Assembly: GCA_977017575.1 (NCBI GenBank)
Contig: CDRNVI010000039.1
Span: forward strand, 711,930 to 775,929
Reading direction: 5' to 3'
DNA: 64,000 nucleotides
From: Paramoeba atlantica
Taxonomy: Eukaryota; Discosea
Shown in pieces: positions 1-9,040 of this stretch. Each line of letters begins with the position of its first letter. Position 1 is the first letter of the stretch. The notes under the pieces were generated by a model. The model was not told the DNA's origin. It made no database searches and saw only the letters and a list, made by a program, of their open reading frames with translations. The position numbers and the translations under genes are program-made.

Positions 1-119
1 ATACTTCTTGACAATTCCTCCCCTTTTGATGCCTCAAAGTAACGTAAATATAAACGTGATGATGATCGAGAGTCGTGTGCCACACGTAGCACCCCGCATT
101 CCACGAGGTCTAATAAATG

Positions 120-390
120 TTGTAACAATGGGCCTCGTTACAGAGGATGAATATATAAATGCAACGGCAAGTGTGCCCCGAAGGACACGGAGCCCATGGG
201 CCTCCCAGCACGAATGCTGGGGCGGTGGTACCCCGAAGGGTACGGAGCCCATGGGGCTCGTTACAGAGGATGAATAAATGCAACGGCAAGTGTGTCCCGA
301 AGGAAACGGAGCCCATGAGCCTCCCAGCACGAATGCTGGGGCGGTGGTACCCAGAAGGGTACGGAGCCCATGGTCCTCGTTACAGAGACT
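120..390. repeat. Tandem repeat of about 120 bp rich in CGAA-loop hairpins
   Basis: Two full units and the start of a third, beginning at the ATG positions 128, 251 and 370 (periods 123 and 119 bp; the difference is a 4-bp AT insertion). Each unit holds short inverted repeats closed by CGAA: GTACCCCGAAGGGTAC, and CCCAGCACGAATGCTGGG with the same loop. The inverted repeat around GAGCCCATGGGCCTC adds another fold. The open frames across it on both strands come from repetition and are not genes. It starts close to the window edge, so the array may extend upstream. Confidence 0.85.
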
Positions 391-460
391 GGAGTATTGC
401 CAGGCCGGGGCCAAGCGAATTGATGCGTGACATTTGCAGGCGTGTAAGATTGTTTAGTTA

Positions 461-1111
461 AATGGAGCTAAATGTAGTAGTTCTACTGGATACTAGAAAC
501 AAGTAGTTCAGTTATATTCTTAAGTTCATAATCGTGCTATAGTTGTGTTGAAATCTTCACCCTCACACTCCGCCTAATATGGCGGTGCCGGGCTTGGGAC
601 CGGTAACAAACGTGTTTATGAAGAGTGATAATGTCGGATTCAGTGCTCTGAGAGCAAAAATACGCGAAAAACACCCCATTTTTACCCGAAAATCTGCTAC
701 TTTTGGCGCAAATCCTTCAGTTTTCTTCAGCTTTCCAGGTCAAATTTTCTTTTTTAGGCTCTTCGTTAAACGCGGAGGTAGTTTTCAACGCGAAGCACGC
801 AGCATGAGTGACTTCTTTTGAAATTGTGCAACACTTTCAAAAGTTGCAAAAAAAAATCACAAATTTTTGCGAACGCAGTAATAGGTCATGTTTGGCAGCA
901 ATTAAGAAGAGATCAACGAAGTCAGATGGGATCAACATTCTATTTCTATTTCTATTTGTCAGGCCGTTTGTCCAACTAGGGATATGGCCTCACCAGAGAA
1001 GGCTGGTACGCCCCTTCCAAGATTACTTTGGTGTCTGTTGTGCTCAGTCCGATCGAGAAAAGTCATCGAGTCAGCGACTGATTGGCGTGCACTAAGAACA
1101 CCGATGAACCG
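461..1111. other. No recognisable gene
   Basis: Mostly AT-rich sequence with poly-A and poly-T stretches and a short TATTTC tandem near 940-958. I see no motif-bearing reading frame. The last 150 bases may belong to the hairpin-array element that follows, because its left boundary could not be fixed. Confidence 0.5.
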
Positions 1112-1410
1112 TACCCTAGTTGCCTGTTGTCTGGTTATCTTGACACCGGGTGGTTCACCACGAGAAAGATCGCTACCCTAGTTGTTTAGTGCCTTGTTAT
1201 GTTGGCACCGGGCAGTCTCTTTACAAAAATATTCCTAACACCCTAGTTATTTAACGTCTCGTTTTGTTGACGCCGGGTGCTGGAATTTCAGAAAGCGATA
1301 GTGTACGCTCACCCTAGTCCTTTAGCGTCTCGTTATGTTGACGCCGGGTGAGTTAGCTCGGGAGGCTGGGATCGCTAAGTCCCATCATCCGACATAAGCC
1401 GGATGCTCTG
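1112..1410 (+). mobile_element. Hairpin-array element, copy 1
   Basis: Four nested-hairpin units lie at about 1112-1151, 1174-1214, 1239-1279 and 1310-1350. Each reads CCCTAG, then TTnnTTA, an inner 5-bp stem, a T-rich loop, the matching strand, then CGGG, so that CCC and GGG close an outer stem. The inner stems differ but still pair: GTGCC/GGCAC in one unit and GCGTC/GACGC in another. The end (1351-1410) has a GGGA/TCCC stem that interlocks with TTAGC/GCTAA, and a CATCCG/CGGATG hairpin. It sits against the tail end of an RLE LINE reading frame. Other copies lie near 3.1, 8.5 and 51.3 kb. It has no coding capacity, so it is presumably non-autonomous. Confidence 0.75.
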
Positions 1411-1560
1411 ATTGCTCTGGCAGATGCATGTGGGATGATGCGCAAGCGCATCTATGCCGAATTTCAGCTGCTGCTACAGGAACTCAATGGGGAGGTGGTT
1501 TATTCACAACTCAGTGAATACCTCCACAAGGATGGTAAAAGTCGCGCTTGTGCGTTCTAA
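1411..1560 (+). pseudogene. RLE LINE, C-terminal fragment
   Basis: About 50 codons reading LADACGMMRKRIYAEFQLLL and onward to ACAF and a TAA. This closely matches the last residues of the RLE LINE protein that ends at 30747 (LADACGMQRKRVYAEFQLLL). The rest of the element is missing; the hairpin-array element joins it directly on the left. It is a 3' relic with no function of its own. Confidence 0.8.
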
Positions 1561-1808
1561 GATGTGTAACGGTGTGCCGCCTGGGATCAACATTGAATTG
1601 AAACAGTTATTAAATTTTCTAAAAAAGACGGAAATAGCAGTTAAACCACATTAAGTATCTACCAAAAAGAACCCTGCAGATCCGATAAGTCGTCAATAAA
1701 TATTCGCCCTTGGGAAATAAACAAAAAAAAAGAGAGAGGTGGATGGCGGGTTAGGGCATTCTATATAACAACGAGCTAAAGGGACAGAACAATGACTGGC
1801 GAAAGGGT
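1561..1808. other. No recognisable gene; A-rich spacer
   Basis: AT-rich DNA with short A runs (for example near 1724). It may include the 3' untranslated region of the LINE fragment just before it. Nothing further is supported. Confidence 0.4.
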
Positions 1809-1905
1809 GGTCCCCGCGTGGACACTCGTTCGCGTAAGGAAGAGATAAATCTCTTGGCGGTGGAGTTCAGTGTTGATATGTTTTATTGGTTATCTTGTTG
1901 CGGTG
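1809..1905 (+). repeat. Fragment of YR family D terminal repeat
   Basis: The reverse complement of this stretch matches the B half of the family D terminal units (about 3790-3885 and 4245-4335), including the CGCGTGGACAC / GTGTCCACGCG portion and the AGAGATTTC region. It is a solitary piece in the opposite orientation to the two tandem units further on. Confidence 0.75.
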
Positions 1906-1941
1906 GTTGTATAACTACCGCTCTACCCTCGATTATAGAAA

Positions 1942-2009
1942 GTATCTCCCCGCACGAGAAACGCCTTAGCGCTTGCTGGCTCGGAGACGAACTTGGTGCG
2001 GGGAGATAC
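1942..2009. repeat. Perfect 14-bp inverted repeat, GTATCTCCC type
   Basis: GTATCTCCCCGCAC at 1942-1955 is the exact reverse complement of GTGCGGGGAGATAC at 1996-2009, with a 40-bp spacer. The GTATCTCCC core recurs at 2050 and 2075, near 8426, and in the stems of the palindromic MITE at 19204-19397. It is probably a relic of the same palindromic non-autonomous family. Confidence 0.7.
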
Positions 2010-2179
2010 CATTTCTTTTCAGTGGGAATCTGCCACGCCTGTTGCTTCGTATCTCCCTCGCCCCTTTCAATCTGGGTTATCTCCCAGCTGGCCACCTTTC
2101 CATAACATGGCGATCTGTAACAACACTCTCTAAATGGAACACCAGTGCAGCCACTGGTGGCGCACGGTCTCTCATGTGG

Positions 2180-2795
2180 GTGTTTCATGTGCAGCCACCT
2201 GCACCCACGTTCCACTCTAGCTACACACTGCATCAATACAGTCACCGCCTCACGTGGCAGTACACTTACTCTCGCACTTGCCACTGTAGCTACATTGCAT
2301 TACTTCAGTCACTTCCTCACGTGGCAGTGCACTTACTCTCACACTGCAGTCACTGACTCTCTCACGCGCCACTGCATCTGCACTGCGTTCACTGCCTCAC
2401 GTGGCAGTACACTTACTCTCTCACGTGCCACTGCATCTACACTGCGTTCACTGCCTCACGTGGCAGTACACTTAGAGTACTCTTTCACGTACCACTGTAC
2501 TTACAGTGGTAGTGCACTTACTCTCGCACGTGCCACTGCAGCTGCACTGCATCACTGCAGTCACTTCCTCACGTGGCAGTGCTCTTACTCTCTCACGCGC
2601 CTCTGCAGCTGCACTGCATCAATACAGTCACTGCCTCCCGTGGCAGTACACTAACTCTCTCAAGTGCCACTGCAGCTGCACTGCATCACTGCAGTCACTT
2701 CCTCACGTGGCGGTGCACTTACTCTCGCACATGCCACTGCAGCTACACTGCCGTCACTGACTTTCTCACGCGCCACTGTATCTACAATAAAAATT
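2180..2795. repeat. Minisatellite built on CACGTGGCAG / CACGTGCCACTG
   Basis: Degenerate tandem repeats alternate CTCACGTGGCAGTGCACTTAC-like and CTCGCACGTGCCACTGCAGCTGCACTGC-like segments of about 60-70 bp. CACGTG and GTGGCA/TGCCAC are inverted partners, so neighbouring half-units can fold into hairpins. All reading frames crossing it are low-complexity consequences of the repetition. Confidence 0.8.
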
Positions 2796-2959
2796 CCCGC
2801 TCACGTCTGTGGCCTCCTTTAACCCTGCTTATAGTATAAGCAGGGCAATAATATACCGGTCCAAAGCCCGGGACCCACAAGGACACAGTGGGGAATGGTG
2901 ATGGAAGGAGCGAAATAGAAAAGCTAGTCCAAGAAGGTTTGGGTATGAATCCTTACAGG

Positions 2960-3049
2960 GTACGTTCGTTGAGTACTCAACGAAAATCCGACGGTTCGTT
3001 GAGTACTCAACGAAAATCAGGTTTTTCGTTGAGAACTCGACGAACGTAC
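2960..3049. repeat. Three 20-bp palindromes spaced exactly 30 bp apart
   Basis: TTCGTTGAGTACTCAACGAA is a perfect palindrome at 2965-2984 and again at 2995-3014. A slightly changed third copy lies at 3025-3044. An outer arm at 2960-2973 pairs with 3036-3049 (13 of 14 bases), so the whole block could fold as one structure. The regular spacing suggests either a protein-binding array or a decayed palindromic repeat. Confidence 0.8.
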
Positions 3050-3067
3050 CCCCAAGCCGTGTAGATG

Positions 3068-3152
3068 TCATTCTGACAACGCAGAATGGGTGGCACCGCC
3101 CGGTACCGAATATAACAAGGTACTAAGAAACTTGGGTGGGTGCCATTCGAGA
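3068..3152 (-). mobile_element. Hairpin-array element, fragment (copy 2)
   Basis: Read on the minus strand this is the leading unit of the hairpin-array element: GAATGGCACC, CACCC, AGTTTCTTAGTACC, a loop, GGTACCGGG, then GGTGCC and CATTC. It is nearly identical to the leading unit near 51235-51300. Only one unit and the start of the next are present before unrelated sequence begins. Confidence 0.7.
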
Positions 3153-3267
3153 TAAAATTTTATATCCAATTGGCACTCCTGTATACACCACACAGGGGTG
3201 AAAACTTCCATCTGGGCGGGTGTCTAAAATTTGTAAAATACAAATAAATAAACTTAGAATTTTTCAA

Positions 3268-3616
3268 TTAGCGGACACCCGCCTTCCTCCACTCTTTTAC
3301 CGCGGAGGATAGTATCGCGGGGTTGCCTTTTTGAACAGCCACATTAATGGCTTGTAGTGCATGACGCAGGAAACCTTTCCTGTCATACGTATACCTTGCG
3401 ATCTCCTTTAGGAGGAGTACGGTGCGCTTCCCTGCCACACCAAAAACGGTAAATGCAAGGGGGTAGAAATGCATACCCCTTTTCGTGGCCATGTCACTGT
3501 GCGCTTTTACTTTCAAGCTTTCCACCCTTTCTAGAGTGTTGCCAGGCGCTACCCATTCGGCCTTAACATAAGAAGGGGCGAGGGGGACATTCGGGATAAT
3601 CTTTGGAATGTGTTTG
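3268..3616 (-). pseudogene. C-terminal part of an unidentified retroelement-like protein
   Basis: An open frame on the minus strand ends with KEWRKAGVR and a stop at 3268. It contains a block HSDMATKRGMHFYPLAFTVF followed by a basic C-terminus. The H-x(10)-F-x-P-h-x-x-T-h-G pattern is one I associate with the end of some RT-bearing retroelement proteins, but I cannot name the family with confidence. The apparent N-terminus in the same frame is family D terminal-repeat sequence, so the gene was interrupted when the D unit arrived at 3617. Confidence 0.4.
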
Positions 3617-4082
3617 AATTGCGCTTCGAGGAACATATAAAACAGTAGAAAGAACAATAGAAAGCTTTATAAAATATCACAAATATACTTCCCTCATTTG
3701 CACACTACATTCCTCAGATTTTCTCTTGCCATAAATCCTTTCAGAAAATCTGCATACTTGCTGTAAAGTAGCTAATAAAAACAAGATCACCAATACAACA
3801 TATCAACCCTGAACTCCACCACCAAGAGATTTCTTGGTGGTTCAAAGGAAGTTTTCTTCCTTACGCGAACGGGTGTCCACGCGGGGAATGGTTATGGGGG
3901 TTGGTGGGTGGGGCAAAAAATTTTAAAACTGGAAATGAAAATGTTTTCTATAGATACACGTATACTCAATTCCAAACGCTTCAAATTCTTATGAAAGTCA
4001 TAATAAAGAAATATTATGTGCCCCGCAGGGCCAGTTATCACTCTTATAAACCTCTTGCACAATTCTTTCCGTAAACTTTTAG
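3617..4082 (-). repeat. YR family D terminal unit 1 (A-G-B type)
   Basis: A 466-bp unit starting AATTGCGCTTCGAGG and ending CTTTTAG. It is followed directly by a second copy of the same unit. Between its two halves (3889-3914) lies a G-rich motif containing GGGGGTTGGTGGGTGGG. The half near the right end holds a GTGCCCCGCAGGGCC hairpin, the counterpart of the hairpins in the families A/B and C units. By comparison with those families I read it as the paired (A2-B2) end of a split-direct-repeat YR element. No family D coding region is present. Confidence 0.65.
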
Positions 4083-4498
4083 AATTGCGCTTCGAGGAAC
4101 ATATAAAACAGTAGAAAGAACAATAGAAAGCTTTATAAAATATCACAAATATACTTCCCTTATTCGCACACTACATTCCTCTGATTTTCTCTTGCCATAA
4201 ATCCTTTCAGAAAATCTGCATGCTTGCTGTAAAGTAACCAATAAAAACAAGATCACCAATAAAACATATCAACCCTGAACTCCACTACCAAGAGATTTCT
4301 CTCTTCCTTACGCGAACGTGTGTCCACGCGGGGACCGCAAAAAATTTTAAAACTGGAAATGAAAATGTTTCCTATAGATACACCTATACTCAATTCCAAA
4401 CGCTTCAAATTCTTATGAAAGTCATAATAAAGAAATATTATGTGCCCCGCAGGGCCAGTTATCACTCTTATAAACCTCTTGCACAATTCTTTCCGTAA
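4083..4498 (-). repeat. YR family D terminal unit 2, lacking the G-rich motif
   Basis: Second tandem D unit, nearly identical to the first. At the point where unit 1 has the G-rich motif, this one passes directly from CGCGGGGACCG into the A-rich half. The right end is cut off by the poly-T of the neighbouring SINE-like sequence. Confidence 0.65.
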
Positions 4499-4769
4499 CC
4501 TTTTTTTTTTGGTGTTTTTTTATCCACCCTCAAAAGATAGGGTGGTTTTTTTTTGTCAAGGGGCACCTTATTTGCATTACCTAAGGTGCAGGGGTATAGC
4601 GCACCCCACCTCCCTAGCTGTAACCTAACTCCTCTCCAAGCGGAGGTCAGCCGTAGCTTGTTATGGCTGGCTCTCCGGATACGTCGAAAGACGTATTCGG
4701 ACTGCCCGTTTGGGGAGTTGAGGGGCCATAACGTTTCGGAGTCAAAAGGCCCAATACATCATCATCATC
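4499..4769 (-). mobile_element. SINE-like element with poly-A tail, copy 1
   Basis: Read on the minus strand it starts with a (GAT)n run, carries several short hairpins (ACGTC...GACGT; CTCCGCTTGGAG; GGGGTGCGCTATACCCC; CACCTTA...TAAGGTG) and ends in A-rich runs separated by a CCACCCT/AGGGTGG hairpin. A copy of the same sequence lies at 50943-51200. The CACCTTA stem is CGTCTTA/TAAGGCG there, a paired change that supports a conserved RNA fold. I find no clear tRNA-derived promoter boxes. Confidence 0.65.
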
Positions 4770-4986
4770 ATCATGAATCCTTTCCAGAAAACAAGAGGGG
4801 GGCGCAGAAAGTGGTTTTGGTCCAGCAGGGTTAAAGGAGGCCACAGACGTGAGCGGGAAGTATGGCGTCACGCACGTGACGCTCACTTCTTGTCTCTCCA
4901 CCGGAGCTCGATCCTTCGCCTTGACGTGGCGCTCCGGCTTACCACCCTTTTGGGTGAACCAAGAAGGGATCAGTCACGTAAATTGT

Positions 4987-5440
4987 ACCAGACGCGGTAC
5001 AGAGGGAGAGGGCGACACCCCTGACGGTTTCATAAATAGTACCAGACGCGGTACAGAAGAGTAGGGCGACACCCCTAACGGGTCGCATAAATAGTACCAG
5101 ACGCGGTACAGAAGAATAGGGCGACACCCCTAACGGGTCGCATAAATAGTACCAGACGCGGTACAGAAGAGTCAGGTGACACTCCTGACCGGTCGCATAA
5201 ATAGTACCAGACGCGATACAGAAGAGCAGGACGACACCCGTGACGGGTCGCATGAATAGTACCAGATGCGGTACAGAAGAGTAGGGCTACACCCGTGACG
5301 GGTCGCACAAATAGTACCAGACGCGGTACAGAAGAATAGGGCGACACCCCTGACGGGTCGCATAAACAGCACCAGACGCGGTGCAGAAGGTGAGAACGAC
5401 ACCCCTGTTGGTTACAATAACCGTACCAGACGCGGTAGTA
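4987..5440. repeat. 55-bp minisatellite, about 8 units, two hairpins per unit
   Basis: Units repeat every 55 bp (for example the ACCAG positions 5041, 5096 and 5151). Each contains the stem-loop GTACCAGACGCGGTAC and the inverted repeat GGCGACACCCC...GGGTCGC. Several units differ at paired bases. The minus-strand frames across it are repeat artefacts. Confidence 0.85.
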
Positions 5441-5892
5441 GGTGGTTCAAAACACGAATTCCATCACAAATGGTACCGTTGACGAAGATTGTTGTTGAAT
5501 GTTGTTAGGCTTTCTATCCCATTCGGGATGTTGCCTCCCCGGAGTAAGCCGAGGTAGCTTTGGGGGAGGCTATTACTCAAAGGTGGATTTTCATCCACCT
5601 TGTCCGCTGAAACTATCTTAACCCTTTCAGGTTGAGACATTCAAATCCAAGGACAGCATGCAAAATCCAAGGACTACATAAGTGTGTTCCGCAGGACCGA
5701 GAGTGGCCTCCCCCGGAGTAGCCGCCCATTACTGCTTGCTGGCATAGTTCGGGAGCGTTGAGTCTCAGCTTCAACAGTTTAGACTCCTCAGCTTCAATGG
5801 ACCAAGTCTTCTAGGGTGTTATACAACAACAACAACAAATACACTGAGTCCTTTTTAGTGGACCAGTTAGGGGCTCTCGAGTAGGTTTTTTT

Positions 5893-6012
5893 AAGAGTAC
5901 AACACTCAGGGTTCCCGAGCGATCGCTCACCTCAGTACTAACTGAGCCTGACGGTGCTTAACTTCACAAAGCGAACGGGATGTGGTGTTTTCACCGTAGT
6001 ATGGTCGTACCC
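5893..6012 (-). rRNA. 5S rRNA copy 2 of the dimer
   Basis: Second 120-nt 5S sequence in the same orientation, 11 bases downstream of the first. I can see one difference from copy 1, at the CTGAGGTG / CCGAGGTG position. It continues into the retroposon tail through an A run and has no T-run terminator. Confidence 0.85.
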
Positions 6013-6023
6013 TTTTTTTTAAA

Positions 6024-6143
6024 AAGAGTACAACACTCAGGGTTCCCGAGCGATCGCTCACCTCGGTACTAACTGAGCCTGACGGTGCTTAACTTCACAA
6101 AGCGAACGGGATGTGGTGTTTTCACCGTAGTATGGTCGTACCC
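6024..6143 (-). rRNA. 5S rRNA copy 1 of the dimer
   Basis: 120 nt on the minus strand beginning GGGTACGACCATAC and ending GTTGTACTCTT. It carries the universally recognisable 5S segments CACATCCCGTTCG, AGTTAAGCACC, CAGTTAGTACT and GGGAACCC. A run of five T's follows directly and could act as an RNA polymerase III terminator. It lies inside a retroposed insertion, so it may be a copy and not a functional locus, although its internal control region looks intact. Confidence 0.85.
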
Positions 6144-6373
6144 CCGTGCTATACCCCCGAGTGGCCTTGGCTTCTCAGCTTCAAAGGGCTAAACCTCGGC
6201 TTCAAAGGGCTCCTATCTCTCCGAATTCTGACCCTAACCCCGTTTTAATGGGTTATTTGCAAGCCGCAGATGAGCGGTACCCAACCCGAAAAGCGGTATG
6301 AAGTTCCCCTTAGGGGCTCATCTTCAGGTGCATTTCAGGCCTATCCATTACAGGGTCTAGCGTTCACACAGTT

Positions 6374-7218
6374 TTAGTTCCTTGGGAATGATTTTTTAGT
6401 ACCTCTGTTTAACGTTTGGGTTTTCGTGCTCTTTCTATATTCATCTATTGTCTTTATCCAACTTTTTTTATTCTGGGCTTTCAGTTTCGATGAGCAATCT
6501 GTTGTTATCCCAACTCTTTCCAGTGCAGCTACAAGGCTTCTACTATAGCATGGCAGGCTTCGTTTATATGTATTTCCTCTATTTTGAGTTGATCGATATT
6601 TGCCGAATAGCACTCTGTTCGGGAATCTATCTGGACCCATTCTTGCGACGTGTCCAGCAAACAGTAAACTTCGGGCATCTATTTGTGGCTGGAGTGGGTC
6701 CATTCCTGCGATCGATAGGCATTCCTTCTGGGAGGTATATCTTATTGCATCCTTCGCAGATTCTTGGTGTTGTTTATCATTGGAGTCGCTATTGTCGTTC
6801 TTGACCCATGGTATGCCGAAAGATGTTTTGATGTATCTTATATAGGCGCGGTTGAGTTTCAGATGCTGGGTTTGTGTAAGCGCCCACGTTGAGCTCGCAT
6901 ATAGTAGAATTGGTACTATACAGACTTCTAGGATGTCTTTTCGTTTTCCTTGTGATAGCCTTATCTTTCCACAAGTCTCTAAATTTTCTCATACCTGCGC
7001 AAGCTCTTCCTATTCTGTTTTCTATTTCTTCTTCCAATGAAGCATCTTCACTGATGACTGTTCCAAGGTATGAGAAGTTCCGTACTTGTTCAATAGTTTC
7101 TTCTTGTGCTTTTATCTCGGATGTGTAATACTTTTCAGCTTTGCAAGGTTGAATTACCTGTGTTTTAGTTTTCCTTGTGTTTATCCTTACTCCCCATCGG
7201 TTCATAACCCCTACTACT
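6374..7218 (-). pseudogene. LINE E (copy E2) reverse transcriptase, C-terminal part
   Basis: Contains the RT thumb-region motif NFSYLGTVISED, then (in a second frame, 6374-6703) the C-terminal segment LLFAGHVARMGPDRFPNRVL and the tail TKKSFPRN. It matches copy E1 (52543-54470) almost base for base. Relative to E1 the frame changes in the middle (around 6700-6960), so the copy is inactive as well as lacking everything upstream of the YLG region. Confidence 0.8.
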
Positions 7219-7226
7219 GACGAAGA

Positions 7227-7588
7227 CTGTACCGTTATCATTCCACCCATGCGACTGCATAAGATGGGATTCCGACAACATTGTATAGATGCTGAAATGA
7301 ATTTTGATAGACCAGACAGAAGCATTTCTTGTTTTTCGAAGTGATTACCGAAACATGAGAAATCCTTTAGATGGTAATTGCGGCACTTTGATCTCGCCCC
7401 GGTGGAGAGACAAGAAATGCTTCTAGGCTCAGCTCTGAAGACTAGAAGCTAACTTCTTGGCTTGACATTGAGGGAGAGTCCTTCATCATCTACTAATGCA
7501 ATGTAGAAATACGAGTGTGATGAAATGTGCCAATATGAATATGATCCACCGCAATATGAGAAAACGTGTAGCCTACATAATTTTATAG
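7227..7588. other. Flank of LINE E2, no gene seen
   Basis: Around 7390-7417 the reverse complement of TTCTTGTCTCTCCACCGG appears. The same string stands in direct orientation near 4889, so the two form an inverted pair about 2.5 kb apart with the 55-bp minisatellite and LINE E2 between them. Nothing else is recognisable. Confidence 0.4.
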
Positions 7589-8430
7589 GTGATATCAAAC
7601 GGTTGCGTACAATTTACATACTATATGTCAGACTCGGAGACGGACATCGCTATACTCAACTGCATCGAGGGCGAGTACAAGGTTCTCGAAAAGTACGTTC
7701 TACTTAATATTATAGAAAAGAAAAGTGGACACCCCTTTTCATTGCTTTACATAACAATTGGCCAAAGCGACATTCCTTCACTCTCTCCGTGCTCAAAGCT
7801 GTGGGAGAAACCATTCCCGATGCTGAAAAACTGGATGTTGCTAGTCTAGTTGAAGACGGCAAATAGGATGACAAAAAGGTGACGGGAAAGCTCCTTCTCG
7901 AAATTGCGCGAAACGCGCTCAATAAGATAGAGGTTGATCGCGCGGACGAAGAAGCGAAACCGAAGATGCATGAGACAAACTCGTCAGAGGAGGGTGTACT
8001 CTTCGCTCTCATCGGAAACTACGCGGCACCTAAACTCTCTCAGACGTTCATTGACTCGATAGCACCACCAGGGGTTATCGCCACCCGACAAAGTTTGGGA
8101 ATGAAAAGGGCGATTGCTGACTCTCTGGAAGTAGGGGAGGAAGCTTTATTGGAAGAACACGCTGTCGGCGGAGCGGGATTGCTGAACGCAAAATGGTTGA
8201 CACGAGGTGTTCATCAAATGGTATGGAAGCTACTGAGCAAGGTAGCGGGAAGGGTGATGAACGGAACGGGGAAGCCATCAAAACCTCATGGGAGACAACG
8301 ATACCGCTAATATTGTACGCAATGCGGTTGCTAAAAAGGCAAAAATGATGTTAACAACGCAGCGGTTGCGCATGAAAAATATAAATGCACTCAACAACAA
8401 TCCATCATTACTGGACAGGAGAGCGTATCT
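7589..8430 (+). pseudogene. Uncharacterised ORF remnant, possibly the Gag-like part of YR element G
   Basis: Charged, helix-rich reading frames, including MTGKLLLEIARNALNKIEVD and later VGEEALLEEHAVGGAGLLNA. No domain is recognised. It lies upstream of, and on the same strand as, the zinc-knuckle piece at 10531 and the tyrosine recombinase at 10817. It is separated from them only by later insertions, which is why I tentatively assign it to the same old element. It looks broken (one or two interruptions) and is cut off by the hairpin-array element. Confidence 0.35.
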
Positions 8431-8760
8431 CCCCCCGTATGTCAGGGCATTCGACTTTTGTCGAATGATGGGGCGTAGCGACCCCAGCTTCCCTAGCTAA
8501 CTCACCCGGCGTCGCACAACAAGACGCTACATACCTAGGGTGGGTACGATCAAGGTCCCGCGGATGACGCTACCCGGTGCCAGCAAAACAAGGCACAAAA
8601 TAACTAGGGTAACGGTCACCCAGACATCGCAGCGTGAGAATGACACCGCCCGGTACCGGATATAACAAGGTACTAAGGAACTAGGGTGGGTGTCATTCAG
8701 CATAATCTTTAGAGTGTGTTGTGTTTTTTCACTTCAAAAGAAGTGTTTTTTTCATAAAGA
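8431..8760 (-). mobile_element. Hairpin-array element, copy 3
   Basis: On the minus strand it has three nested-hairpin units (inner stems GTACC/GGTAC, GTGCC/GGCAC and GCGTC/GACGC), preceded by an A-rich CACTTC/GAAGTG hairpin. The ending carries a CATTCGAC/GTCGAATG hairpin and a GGGG/CCCC stem. Relative to copies 1 and 4 both end stems have changed on both sides (CATCCG to CATTCG with CGGATG to CGAATG; GGGA/TCCC to GGGG/CCCC), so base pairing has been kept. It inserts into the ORF remnant just upstream. Confidence 0.75.
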
Positions 8761-8789
8761 AGATTTTCTTGTAGTATATAAAAGGGGTT

Positions 8790-8990
8790 AAAAAAAAAGA
8801 TAAGCTGGCTGCTCGCGCTCGATCTGGTCAAATCTTCGGATTTGACCAGCGTGCTGCGTGGCACAGCTCCTAGCAAGCGATAAGGGGGGGCTTGTTCTAG
8901 GGAGGTAACATCTCCTCGGAGATATAATGCCTAAAAAATCAAAATCATGACCGCGGAAAGAGCGAAAGGAAGTGTCATGCATCAACAAAA
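8790..8990. repeat. Structured non-coding stretch with a TTCG hairpin and a 45-bp dispersed repeat
   Basis: GGTCAAATC-TTCG-GATTTGACC is a perfect 9-bp stem closed by the very stable TTCG loop. At about 8893-8937 a sequence with TTGTTCTAGGGAGGTAACAT and the hairpin TCTCCTCGGAGA recurs at 17506-17552. In both places it lies beside a piece of the same RNase H LINE, so it may be part of that LINE's former neighbourhood or of a small non-autonomous element. Confidence 0.5.
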
Positions 8991-9040
8991 TTGGGATGGA
9001 AGCATGTCAGGCTCACGAAAAGACCCTTCTCTTTTTTTGA

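Larger units (their letters stand above)
5825..6145 (-). mobile_element. Dimeric 5S rRNA retroposon with 9-bp TSD
   Basis: Absent from the matching 3' region of LINE copy E1, where the sequence runs straight through. It is flanked by GTGTTATAC (5816-5824) and GTGCTATAC (6146-6154), a near-perfect target duplication. Read on the minus strand it contains two complete 5S rRNA sequences in tandem, a short non-5S tail with a GGTCCACT / GGACT stem, and a (TTG)n end. 5S-headed retroposons are known as SINE3 elements; a two-headed form here is inferred from sequence alone. Confidence 0.75.
5489..7218 (-). mobile_element. LINE family E, 5'-truncated copy (E2) with 8-bp TSD
   Basis: The target duplication GACGAAGA lies at 5481-5488 and 7219-7226. 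The element runs on the minus strand: truncated RT coding end (6374-7218), then a 3' untranslated region (5489-6373) shared with copy E1 at 51993-52542. A 321-bp insertion with 5S rRNA sequences sits inside that region. This is a typical target-primed insertion with 5' truncation. Confidence 0.85.

Noticed and set aside
1112-1410. HDV-like, hammerhead or twister ribozyme in the hairpin array
   Set aside because: I could not fit the consensus of any of these: no CTGATGA/GAAAC pair for hammerhead, and the strand spacing does not allow the HDV double pseudoknot.
2145-2760. Ser/His/Thr-rich ORFs across the CACGTG minisatellite
   Set aside because: Low-complexity frames in several registers of the same repeat.
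4080-4500. Small minus-strand ORFs in the family D units as genes
   Set aside because: They coincide with terminal repeats and have no homologous domain.
4760-4790. Six His codons (CAT)n suggesting a cloning tag or vector contamination
   Set aside because: The same (GAT)n start is found at the other copy of the SINE-like element (50943), so it is the element's end.
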